A program made the position numbers and the translations under genes. DNA of 64,000 bases, taken from the NCBI GenBank assembly GCA_021774795.1, contig JAJFIR010000053.1, positions 310,001 through 374,000 of the forward strand, written 5' to 3'. Each line of letters opens with the position of its first letter. Positions within the stretch are counted from its first letter, which is position 1. The notes under the pieces were generated by a model. It saw only the letters and a program-made list of their open reading frames with translations. It was not told where the DNA came from and did not search any database. Below, piece by piece: positions 46,685 through 54,437 of this stretch. The DNA comes from Emcibacteraceae bacterium. GTDB taxonomy: Bacteria; Pseudomonadota; Alphaproteobacteria; Sphingomonadales; Emcibacteraceae.

Positions 46685-48034
46685 TTATTCTTGAGTTAGC
46701 TTAAGGCGATCCATGTCCATAAAGCTCGTATATGGAGAGGTGACAACCCGCTCGCCAATTTCGAGACCTTCGACCACTTCTATGAAATTATTATTTTTAC
46801 GGCCAAGTTTAATGTTGCGTTTGACGGCGAATGTACCGTCATCGCTGACAACAAATATCCAGCTACCGCCAGTATCCTGGTAGAATGCACCATTTGGTAT
46901 GAGAAGTGCTTCAGCGGAATCACCCAAAGTCAATTTCGACTGTAAAGTTTGCCCGCGGCGGATGTCCTCTGGCTGCTCTTCCGTGAATACCATGTCGATT
47001 TTAAACTGATTATTTTGGACATCGGGATAGATTTTTTTAATCCGCATATTAAACTCTTCACCATCGCCCGGGCGCACATAAACTCCTGTTTGACCAAGGT
47101 CGACGCGATTTAAATAAAATTCGTCGATATTAACTTCCATTTTAAAATTATAAGGATCATCAATTTGGCCAATTGCCGTTCCCCGACCAACTGTCTGGCC
47201 AAGCTCCAAGTCAAAGCCGGAAAGCTGCCCTTCAATTTGCGCTTTCATATTAAGATTATCGAGACTGGTGCGGGCAATTTCTAGGTTGCGAGCAAGGTTT
47301 GCGCTATCAAGTTTGGACAGTTCAAGCTGTTGTTCCTGCATGCGAGCATCTGTTTCCTGAGATTGAATGGTAATTTCTCTCAATTTTATTTTATAAGCGA
47401 GATCTTCTTCCGCTTCATCCAGTTGGGTTTTCGTAAAATTACCTCTTTCAAATAAAGTTCTATATCGTCCTACATTGCGCGTTAGTTTTTGGATGTCGTA
47501 ATCAAGCGTTGTGATATTTGTAATATGACGAAGGCGGTTCTGCTCAAGTTGAAGTTCCAGAGTACGCATCGCGTTTAACTCACCGGCAACACGCGCTTCA
47601 TTTTCAAATACATTTAGCTGTAATGTTGGGTTTGATAACTCGACTATGGGCTGGCCTTGTTTAACAATGGTTCCGTCTTCTACTAATATTTTTTCAACAC
47701 GACCTCCTTCGGTTGCTGACACAAATACAGTGGTAAGCGGGGTAACTTTCCCGCGGATAGGAATATAATCTTCATAAATGCCGCTACTCACGGTGGATAC
47801 CACCAAGCGACTTTCCTCAACACGAAAAGTGCGACCGCCAGAAGCACTTTCAATTATGAGATAAAGCACTATGACGATTGCAATACCTCCAGCGCCCCAA
47901 AATGCCATTTTAAAGGGGCTTCTCTTTTTTTCAATTTTACGGTCCATGCCCACACCAGCGTGGGCACCTTCTGGCTTATTATGGTCGGTCTTATTATGGT
48001 TATTATCCGTCATCATCTTGTTCATTTTAATCAC
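46685..48034 (-). CDS. HlyD/MacA-type periplasmic adaptor of the exporter operon
   Basis: 449 residues with a GTG at 48034; an ATG at 48025 would shorten it by three residues, and neither has a strong ribosome-binding site. A cytoplasmic His/Asn-rich tail (about 1-43) precedes one transmembrane helix (about 45-64, FWGAGGIAIVIVLYLIIES). Next come a lipoyl/barrel-sandwich half, a long alpha-helical hairpin (about 135-265, rich in Glu/Leu/Arg), a second half (QIEGQLSGFDLELGQTVGRG), and a beta-barrel. It links the inner-membrane permeases to the outer membrane. No TolC gene is present in the window. It is the first gene after the sigma-54 promoter. Confidence 0.9.
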   Translation of the reverse strand: MIKMNKMMTDNNHNKTDHNKPEGAHAGVGMDRKIEKKRSPFKMAFWGAGGIAIVIVLYLIIESASGGRTFRVEESRLVVSTVSSGIYEDYIPIRGKVTPLTTVFVSATEGGRVEKILVEDGTIVKQGQPIVELSNPTLQLNVFENEARVAGELNAMRTLELQLEQNRLRHITNITTLDYDIQKLTRNVGRYRTLFERGNFTKTQLDEAEEDLAYKIKLREITIQSQETDARMQEQQLELSKLDSANLARNLEIARTSLDNLNMKAQIEGQLSGFDLELGQTVGRGTAIGQIDDPYNFKMEVNIDEFYLNRVDLGQTGVYVRPGDGEEFNMRIKKIYPDVQNNQFKIDMVFTEEQPEDIRRGQTLQSKLTLGDSAEALLIPNGAFYQDTGGSWIFVVSDDGTFAVKRNIKLGRKNNNFIEVVEGLEIGERVVTSPYTSFMDMDRLKLTQE

Positions 48035-48070
48035 AAAGCTCGTTGGTTATCATCACTGTTTTATATATGA

Positions 48071-48085
48071 GCAAAGAACGTGCCA
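48071..48085 (-). promoter_or_regulatory. Sigma-54 promoter of the exporter operon
   Basis: On the minus strand the sequence reads TGGCACGTTCTTTGC, an exact match to TGGCACG-N4-TTGC. The predicted transcript start is near 48059, 25 to 34 bases before the adaptor start. The adjacent divergent gene encodes an NtrC-type activator, the protein class required to open this promoter. Confidence 0.88.
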
Positions 48086-48121
48086 ATAATTAAATTGTTC
48101 ATTATCAACCATTTAATGCTT

Positions 48122-48164
48122 TACTGTTCGAAAACGAACAGTATATACTGTTCATTAATGAACA
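48122..48164. promoter_or_regulatory. Two palindromic activator sites between exporter and NtrC-type gene
   Basis: Site 1 (48122-48143) has perfect 9-base arms TACTGTTCG and CGAACAGTA around AAAA. Site 2 (48149-48164) is the perfect 16-base palindrome TGTTCATTAATGAACA. Both share TGTTC/GAACA, and their centres are 24 bases apart. They lie about 73 and 97 bases upstream of the predicted exporter start and about 45-85 bases before the response-regulator ATG. Degenerate further copies are seen at 48096 and near 48178. They fit upstream activating sequences for the adjacent response regulator. Confidence 0.65.
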
Positions 48165-48207
48165 CTTGTGTGCGATATTGAACATTAAGTAATTATAGGA
48201 TTTATAG

Positions 48208-49632
48208 ATGGATAAACAGGGTTCTATACTCATTGTAGACGATGACGAAGACATCCTTGTCGCGGGAAAATTATTATTAAAACGGCATTTTTCAAACGTG
48301 GTGACAGTTGCTGATCCCGATCAAATATCTCGTTTATTAAAGGAGGGGGCATTTGACGCTATACTGCTTGATATGAATTTTGGCCCCGGACAAAGTTCGG
48401 GGGACGAAGGTTTTTACTGGCTATCGGAAATAATGAAAACTGATCCTGAAGCGGTTGTTATAATGATCACAGCCCATGGTGGGGTAAATGTGGCTGTGGA
48501 AGCTATGAAATTAGGGGCTACTGATTTTGTTTCAAAGCCATGGCAGAATGAAAAAGTCGTTGCCACATTATCGGCAGCAGTAAAACTTAGAAAAACAAGA
48601 TTTGAAGCAGCAAATCTTAGGCAGGCAAACCGAACGTTAGTCGAAGCGAGCAGTCCACAAAACCATCAGAAAATCATCGGAAAATCGGACGCGTTGAAAT
48701 CTATACAAACGATGATCCAGCGTGCTGCGCCTACTGATGCAAATGTTTTAATCATCGGTGAAAATGGTACGGGTAAGGAGTTGGTCGCACGTGAATTGCA
48801 CCGTCTTTCTAAAAGAAGCAACGAGATATTTTTAAGTGTCGATATGGGGGGGATAAATGAAAGTTTGTTTGATAGTGAACTTTTTGGTCATAAAAAAGGA
48901 TCTTTTACCGATGCCAAAGATAATCGGGTAGGACGCCTTCAAGCAGCATCCGGCGGTACCTTATTTTTGGATGAAATTGGAAACTTGCCACTTCATTTGC
49001 AAGCAAAACTTTTAACGGTTCTTGAACAAAGAAAAATAACGCCCGTTGGTGCAAACCAATCGATCGATATCAATGTCAGGGTCGTTGCTGCTACAAACCT
49101 TACGCAAAAACAGCTTAAAGATGAAAGCCGTTTCAGGCAGGACTTACTTTTTAGACTTAATACGGTTGAGGTTGAAGTGCCACCATTGCGTGACAGGGCG
49201 GAAGATATTGAAGAAATAGCAAATCACTATATTCAGTTTTATTGTAAAAAGTACGATAAACCGAAAAAAAAACTTCATGATGATGCGCTATCTGCAATTA
49301 AGTCTTATGAGTGGCCAGGCAATGTTCGTGCACTGCGTCATGCTATCGAAAGGGCTGTAATATTAAGTCAGGGCGTCACTTTGACGCCTACTGACTTTGC
49401 ACTGGAAAGTCATCCTGCTCGGGCTGGAGAAATGGAGCAGAAGTTAATCATTAAGACTGATGGCAACGAAGAAATTCACCTTCCCGAAGGAAGTTTGAAT
49501 TTGGAAAACATGGAACAAGCATTGATTGAGCGGTCTTTAAAAAAGCATAGATATAATATTTCACACGCGGCGAAAGAACTTGGTTTAACGCGCGCAGCCC
49601 TATATAGAAGGATGGAGAAATATGGGTTTTAG
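48208..49632 (+). CDS. NtrC-family sigma-54-dependent response regulator
   Basis: 474 residues. Receiver domain (about 5-125) with acidic pocket IVDDDED, phosphoacceptor Asp-55 (AILLDMNF), Thr-88 and Lys-110. An AAA+ domain follows (about 155-390) with Walker A GENGTGKE (184-191), sigma-54 contact loop GSFTDA (231-236) in place of GAFTGA, and Walker B TLFLDEIGNL. A Fis-type helix-turn-helix closes the protein (ISHAAKELGLTRAALYRRM). It activates sigma-54 promoters; the divergent exporter promoter with nearby palindromes is the likely target. The ATG of the kinase gene overlaps its stop by 11 bases. Confidence 0.95.
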   Translation: MDKQGSILIVDDDEDILVAGKLLLKRHFSNVVTVADPDQISRLLKEGAFDAILLDMNFGPGQSSGDEGFYWLSEIMKTDPEAVVIMITAHGGVNVAVEAMKLGATDFVSKPWQNEKVVATLSAAVKLRKTRFEAANLRQANRTLVEASSPQNHQKIIGKSDALKSIQTMIQRAAPTDANVLIIGENGTGKELVARELHRLSKRSNEIFLSVDMGGINESLFDSELFGHKKGSFTDAKDNRVGRLQAASGGTLFLDEIGNLPLHLQAKLLTVLEQRKITPVGANQSIDINVRVVAATNLTQKQLKDESRFRQDLLFRLNTVEVEVPPLRDRAEDIEEIANHYIQFYCKKYDKPKKKLHDDALSAIKSYEWPGNVRALRHAIERAVILSQGVTLTPTDFALESHPARAGEMEQKLIIKTDGNEEIHLPEGSLNLENMEQALIERSLKKHRYNISHAAKELGLTRAALYRRMEKYGF

Positions 49633-50974
49633 AAGATTTAGTCTCCTACTTTCTATCCGGTTAGTATTACTTTTTATGACCGTTTCAAGTCTAGCGTTAT
49701 TGGTTATTAGCCCGGGATTTCTTGCGGCTAGTCTGTTAGTTGCCGGTATTGCCGCCGTGCAAATATTTGAAGTGGTTCGGTTTGTAAAACTGACTAATGA
49801 TGATCTGACGCGATTCCTGAACGCGATGAGATATAGTGATTTCGGACAAAAATTTGATCATGCAGGGATGGGTGCGGGATTTATAGAACTCGGCGAAACG
49901 ATCACGGATATTTTAGAAAAGTTTCGTCAATATCGCGGCCAGCAGGTGGAAGAACTTAAGCATTTGAAAGCTTTGATAGAACATGTCCCTGTGCCTTTAA
50001 TGTCGGTTAAAGGTGATGGGACAATATCTGTCCATAACAATGCAGCGAGACGGTTGTTTGGAACGGCATATGTGGCACGAGCTTCCGACTTGGCTCAATT
50101 TGGTGATGAATTTCGAAAGCGGGTGCTCAGCTTGGAGCCAGGAGAAAGACATCTGGTTACATTTAAAGTTGATGATATGGAACAAACACTCACCATTGCA
50201 TCAACCCAAATCATACTGGCCGGTAAGGTTGAGAAGCTTATATCGCTCCAAGACATCCAAAGTGAACTTGATGTGGCACAATTAAAAGCATGGCAGGATT
50301 TGGTGCGTGTTTTAACGCATGAAATTATGAATAGTATCACGCCGGTTTCATCGCTTGCGAAAACGTCAACGGATTTGGTTGATGACGTAATCAATAAAGT
50401 AGAAGGACAAGAGGCACTTATTGCGGAGCTGACAGACGTGCGTGATGCGGTTGATACTGTTGCACGACGCTCAGATAGCCTAATGCATTTTGTGCAAAGT
50501 TATCGACGCCTTACAAGATTGCCACCACCCGAAAAAGCGCAACTTAGCCTGAATGAAGTTTTTGATAATGTCATAAAAGTAGCGACTGTAGAATGGGACA
50601 AAAAAGGGATTGAAGTAGAAAAAAGTATCTCGGCAAAAGGTCTGGAAGTTTCGGCTGATCCTGAAATGCTGGATCAGTTGTTGATAAATTTGCTTAAAAA
50701 TGCAGAACAAGCGTTGGAAAATAGTGATAAGCCTAAGGTGAAGCTGACCGCGAAATTGAACAAAAGAGGCCGCATCGTGATTGAGGTTTCAGATAATGGT
50801 CCGGGAATATCTGAAGATATTGCCACGAAAATATTCGTGCCTTTTTATACCACGAAGCGGGACGGTTCTGGTGTAGGACTTGCGCTTACCAGGCAAATAA
50901 TGATAGCACATGGTGGATCCGTCAGTTTGTCCAAAACTAAAGGTGGCGGAGCCACATTTATTTTAACATTTTAA
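49622..50974 (+). CDS. Membrane histidine kinase partner of the NtrC-type regulator (NtrY-like)
   Basis: 450 residues. Two adjacent transmembrane helices (about 7-29 and 32-52) have almost no loop between them, so there is no periplasmic sensor domain. A HAMP-like and coiled segment (to about 110) leads into a PAS-like domain (about 112-215). The HisKA site is His-233 in LTHEIMNSITP. The catalytic domain has LLINLLKNAEQAL (N box), DNGPGI and GSGVGLALTRQIM. It probably phosphorylates Asp-55 of the cotranscribed regulator. The lack of a periplasmic domain suggests sensing in the membrane or cytosol. Confidence 0.92.
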   Translation: MGFRRFSLLLSIRLVLLFMTVSSLALLVISPGFLAASLLVAGIAAVQIFEVVRFVKLTNDDLTRFLNAMRYSDFGQKFDHAGMGAGFIELGETITDILEKFRQYRGQQVEELKHLKALIEHVPVPLMSVKGDGTISVHNNAARRLFGTAYVARASDLAQFGDEFRKRVLSLEPGERHLVTFKVDDMEQTLTIASTQIILAGKVEKLISLQDIQSELDVAQLKAWQDLVRVLTHEIMNSITPVSSLAKTSTDLVDDVINKVEGQEALIAELTDVRDAVDTVARRSDSLMHFVQSYRRLTRLPPPEKAQLSLNEVFDNVIKVATVEWDKKGIEVEKSISAKGLEVSADPEMLDQLLINLLKNAEQALENSDKPKVKLTAKLNKRGRIVIEVSDNGPGISEDIATKIFVPFYTTKRDGSGVGLALTRQIMIAHGGSVSLSKTKGGGATFILTF

Positions 50975-50989
50975 TAGGGAAACACGGTT

Positions 50990-51724
50990 TTGTCATCAAG
51001 TGCAGTTCATTTTAAAAACATATCTAAGAAATATGGCGATGTTACCGTCCTGGATAACATTAATCTTAAAATTGCAGATAATGAAACAACAGCATTAGTT
51101 GGGGAAAGCGGAAGCGGAAAAACCACGTTACTACAGATCGTAAATGGTCTTACGCTACCTAGCGGTGGAACAGTTGAAATTTTTAGTGAAGAAATAGATT
51201 ACGAAAATTTACCTGACTTAAGAAAAAAAATGGGATACGCCGTTCAAGGTGCCGGCTTGTTTCCACACATGACGGTTTTTGAAAATATCACCGTCATGGC
51301 AAAATTGGCGCGGTGGTCGGACGACGAAATTAACGAACGTGCCAATTATGTGGTTGAGCTTGTAGATTTGATGAAAGAATTATTGGACCGGTTCCCACAT
51401 AATCTGTCTGGTGGTCAACAACAAAGAGTAAGTTTGTGTCGGGCAATGATGTTAAATCCGCCATTGTTGTTGCTGGATGAACCTTTTTCGGCACTTGATC
51501 CCATCACAAAAAAATATATCCATTCAGAATTTGAGAAATTGCAACGCGCGGAATCCAGAGCAATTTTGTTAGTCACTCACGATATGGAGGAGGCGGTTAA
51601 GCTAGCAGAAAATATTGTTATTCTTAAAGATGGCGAGATTGTTCAATCTGGTGAAACCGTTGAAATAGTAAGAAATCCGCGAAATGACTATGTAAAAGGA
51701 TTGCTGTTGGGAATTGCAGAATAA
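50990..51724 (+). CDS. ABC importer ATPase, quaternary amine/osmoprotectant type
   Basis: 244 residues. The start is a TTG at 50990, 15 bases after the kinase stop. Walker A is GESGSGKT, Q-loop VQGAGLFPHMTV, signature LSGGQQQRVSLCRA, Walker B LLLLDEPFSALDP, and the switch VTHDMEEA. The MTVFENI and PHMT features place it with OpuBA/ProV-like ATPases of the QAT family. Unlike many ProV proteins it has no C-terminal CBS domains. Its presumed partner is the fused binding protein-permease at 54438. It might also belong in the same transcript as the two-component genes. Confidence 0.88.
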   Translation: MSSSAVHFKNISKKYGDVTVLDNINLKIADNETTALVGESGSGKTTLLQIVNGLTLPSGGTVEIFSEEIDYENLPDLRKKMGYAVQGAGLFPHMTVFENITVMAKLARWSDDEINERANYVVELVDLMKELLDRFPHNLSGGQQQRVSLCRAMMLNPPLLLLDEPFSALDPITKKYIHSEFEKLQRAESRAILLVTHDMEEAVKLAENIVILKDGEIVQSGETVEIVRNPRNDYVKGLLLGIAE

Positions 51725-51725
51725 A

Positions 51726-52178
51726 TTATACAGAGCTAAGCAAGATACTTGTTTCGCTGTTTAGTATGCCATCGATGATGCGAACTTCCCTTAATACACG
51801 ATCGAAATCACTTAAGCTGGTCGTCTGAATTTCAGCTACAAGGTCCCACGCGCCATTTGTTGTATGCAGTGTTTTAAGTTCTGGCATACCACGCAATTTT
51901 TTTATGACTTGAGTTGTCGATTTTCCAACCACCTCAACCATCATTAAAGCGCGAATTGAATCGTGCTCATAATCTTTACGAACGCGAACGGTAAAACCAT
52001 GAAGCGTACCGGAATCGAGTAAACGATCCAGACGATTTTGTACTGTTCCACGCGATACATTTAATATATCGGCGAGTTTTGATAGAGGTGCCCGCCCGTC
52101 GTTTCGCAATAGCGCTATTAATTCACGATCCAGCGGATCATACATGTATTTGGGAAATTCATTTTTATTCTTAATCAT
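51726..52178 (-). CDS. Lrp/AsnC family transcriptional regulator
   Basis: 150 residues. N-terminal helix-turn-helix (about 12-70, LDRELIALLRNDGRAPLSKLA and SRGTVQNRLDRLLDSGTL), then the RAM (Lrp effector) domain (about 75-150) with VEVVGKSTTQVIKKLRGMPEL and TTNGAWDLVAEIQT. It binds DNA as a multimer in response to amino acids. It lies tail-to-tail with the ATPase gene and divergently to the ornithine cyclodeaminase gene, so it is likely to control the latter. An alternative ATG 11 codons in (MYDPLDRE) is possible. It is not paired to a known target beyond context. Confidence 0.92.
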   Translation of the reverse strand: MIKNKNEFPKYMYDPLDRELIALLRNDGRAPLSKLADILNVSRGTVQNRLDRLLDSGTLHGFTVRVRKDYEHDSIRALMMVEVVGKSTTQVIKKLRGMPELKTLHTTNGAWDLVAEIQTTSLSDFDRVLREVRIIDGILNSETSILLSSV

Positions 52179-52197
52179 CGGTGATATCCGCTAAAAT

Positions 52198-52270
52198 TGA
52201 CAATATGTATGAAATTTACTGACAATATGATAAAAAAACAATGAATTATTATATATAAATGACATTGTTT
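52198..52270. promoter_or_regulatory. Repeat-rich divergent control region (putative Lrp-type sites)
   Basis: TGACAATATG occurs twice (52198-52207 and 52220-52229), 22 bases apart, about two helical turns. AAACAATG (52236-52243) has its inverted partner CATTGTTT (52263-52270). The AT-rich 170-base gap lies between the Lrp gene and ornithine cyclodeaminase. Repeats at helical spacing are usual for Lrp/AsnC proteins; binding is inferred. Confidence 0.5.
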
Positions 52271-52349
52271 CTAATTTTTTATGTCTATATTCTATGTATT
52301 TCGTAATATGTCAAGTTGTGTAAATGACTAAATTTAACATGAAGTAGAA

Positions 52350-53435
52350 GTGGATATTTCGATGAATAAAATGAATTTTAATGACCTAAATTTCGTGCCT
52401 TTCGTCAGTGTTGATCATATGATGAAAATCATTCTGGAGTTAGGTGTGGAGAATATCCTTACTGGTATTGCAGGTTATATTGAAGAGGATTTCAAAAGGT
52501 GGGAACTATTTGATAAAACACCAAGGGTAGCTTCACACTCTGCGGAAGGTGTTATCGAGCTGATGCCGACCAGCGACGGTCAGGTTTATGGTTTCAAGTA
52601 TGTCAATGGCCATCCAAAAAATACTAAAGATGGTTTGCAAACTGTTACCGCTTTTGGTGTCCTTTCAGACGTTAATACCGGCTATCCCGTGTTGCTTTCG
52701 GAAATGACTATTTTGACGGCGCTTCGCACTGCGGCGATGTCGGCACTGGTAGCTAAGCACTTGATGCCAAAAAATTCCCAGACTATGGCGATGATCGGTA
52801 ATGGTGCGCAGTCCGAATTTCAGGCACTTGCATTTAAAGCCATTGCAGGTATTTCAAAATTACGTCTGTATGATATTGATCCTTCTGCAACCGATAGATG
52901 TGCTAAAAATCTTGCGGGTTTGGGTTTTGATATCGTGAAATGTAATAGCGAACAAATGTCGGTTGAGGGTGCCGATATCATAACGACAGTCACGGCAGAC
53001 AAACAATATGCAACGATTTTGACGGATAACATGGTTGGTTCCAGCGTTCATATTAACGCGATCGGCGGTGACTGTCCGGGTAAAACAGAACTTCATAGGG
53101 ATATTTTGCTTCGTTCAAAGATATTTGTTGAATATCCGCCTCAAACGCGGATTGAAGGTGAGATTCAACAGCTCGATAAAGATTATCCTGTCACCGAACT
53201 TTGGCAGGTAATGAAGGGTGATATTGTTGGTCGTGACAATGATAAACAAATTACATTATTTGATAGCGTGGGATTTGCTATTGAAGATTTCTCTGCCCTT
53301 CGGTTTATTCGTGATCAGCTCGAAAAAACAGGTCAGTATCAAAATCTTGATATGCTAGCAGACCCTGATGATCCGCGAGATTTATTTGGTATGGTTCTGC
53401 GTGCAGCAGAACCGCAATCCGCAAAGGAAGCCTAA
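52350..53435 (+). CDS. Ornithine cyclodeaminase (first copy)
   Basis: 361 residues with a GTG at 52350; an ATG at 52362 would shorten it by four residues and is about equally plausible. It deaminates L-ornithine to L-proline and ammonia using an NAD-bound intermediate. Family features include VINGHPKNTKDG-type substrate loop (here YVNGHPKNTKDG), SEMTILTALRTAAMSALVA, the NAD-fold glycine stretch MIGNGAQSEFQALAF, VHINAIGGDCPGKTELHRDIL, and the C-terminal DSVGFAIEDFSALRFI. The length matches the long, ornithine-specific type. It is followed by a CtlX-type gene one base later. Confidence 0.92.
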   Translation: MDISMNKMNFNDLNFVPFVSVDHMMKIILELGVENILTGIAGYIEEDFKRWELFDKTPRVASHSAEGVIELMPTSDGQVYGFKYVNGHPKNTKDGLQTVTAFGVLSDVNTGYPVLLSEMTILTALRTAAMSALVAKHLMPKNSQTMAMIGNGAQSEFQALAFKAIAGISKLRLYDIDPSATDRCAKNLAGLGFDIVKCNSEQMSVEGADIITTVTADKQYATILTDNMVGSSVHINAIGGDCPGKTELHRDILLRSKIFVEYPPQTRIEGEIQQLDKDYPVTELWQVMKGDIVGRDNDKQITLFDSVGFAIEDFSALRFIRDQLEKTGQYQNLDMLADPDDPRDLFGMVLRAAEPQSAKEA

Positions 53436-53436
53436 G

Positions 53437-54363
53437 ATGGATCGGCATAGCGCACAGGCACCCTCGGCGGTTATTATGATCCGGCCTCATCAGTTCTCAC
53501 CGAATGAAGAAACCGCCAGAGATAATGCATTTCAACAATCAGGTGACGAATATGGTAAGGATAACTTGGCAAAATTTGCTTATGCCGAAGCGACGACTGC
53601 CGCAGAAATTATGGAGAATAATGGCATAAAAACACATGTATTTGAGGATGAAACAAATCAAACACCGGACTCCGTTTTTCCGAACAACTGGTTTTCTACG
53701 CATCCGGGCGGTCATGTAGCGATATATCCGATGTTTGCTGAAAATCGTCGCCGTGAACGGCGGTACGATGTTGTTGAAATGCTAAAAACAGATTACCGGG
53801 TTCAAGATATTATCGATTATTCTGGTTTGGAACCGGATGGACTTTTTCTGGAAGGCACCGGGGCAATGGTATTGGATCATATTGACCGGGTTGCTTATGC
53901 TGTGAAATCAAATAGAACAGATCCCGTTGCATTGGAGCGGTTCTGCACTCATTTTAACTACGAACCGATGGTGTTTGATGCTCTGGACGAAAATGGCATG
54001 CCCGTATATCACACCAATGTTTTGATGTGTATAGCCACAGATTTTGTGATGATTGGCCTAGATATGATTGTCAATCAAGATAGGCGTAATGAAATTACGG
54101 AACGATTTAATTCTACGGGGCGCCATGTCATCCCTTTAACCAATGATCAAATAGCAAATTTTGCTGGCAATGCCCTTGAACTTCAGGGACGGGATGGTCG
54201 CGTTCTGGCCCTGTCCTCGCGTGCGCTTTGTGCATTGACTTCTGAACAAATAAAAACAATTGAAAAAAGTGCTAAACTTTTGCCGCTTGAAATTCCAGCG
54301 ATCGAACTCGCGGGTGGTTCCGTTAGATGCATGCTTGCGGGTCTTCATCTGTTGCCGCGTTAA
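53437..54363 (+). CDS. ctlX: CtlX-type citrulline/guanidino-hydrolase of the amidinotransferase superfamily
   Basis: 308 residues from the ATG one base after the ornithine cyclodeaminase stop; an in-frame ATG at 53368 lies inside that gene. It starts AVIMIRPHQFSPNEETARDN (the CtlX hallmark) and has PDSVFPNNWFSTHPGGHVAIYPM, then FLEGTGAMVLDH with a catalytic His-side motif, YHTNVLMCI, and GGSVRCMLAGLHL with the C-terminal Cys. The fold is that of arginine deiminase and dimethylarginine dimethylaminohydrolase. CtlX proteins hydrolyse citrulline-type substrates, which would yield ornithine for the neighbouring cyclodeaminase. The exact substrate, citrulline or a methylated arginine, is not determined. 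Confidence 0.88.
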   Translation: MDRHSAQAPSAVIMIRPHQFSPNEETARDNAFQQSGDEYGKDNLAKFAYAEATTAAEIMENNGIKTHVFEDETNQTPDSVFPNNWFSTHPGGHVAIYPMFAENRRRERRYDVVEMLKTDYRVQDIIDYSGLEPDGLFLEGTGAMVLDHIDRVAYAVKSNRTDPVALERFCTHFNYEPMVFDALDENGMPVYHTNVLMCIATDFVMIGLDMIVNQDRRNEITERFNSTGRHVIPLTNDQIANFAGNALELQGRDGRVLALSSRALCALTSEQIKTIEKSAKLLPLEIPAIELAGGSVRCMLAGLHLLPR

Positions 54364-54437
54364 TTTGACTTGAGCTTATAAATACTCAATAGTGTTTATC
54401 GAAAAATAAGTAATGAAACGAAGGATATAAGCGGCTT

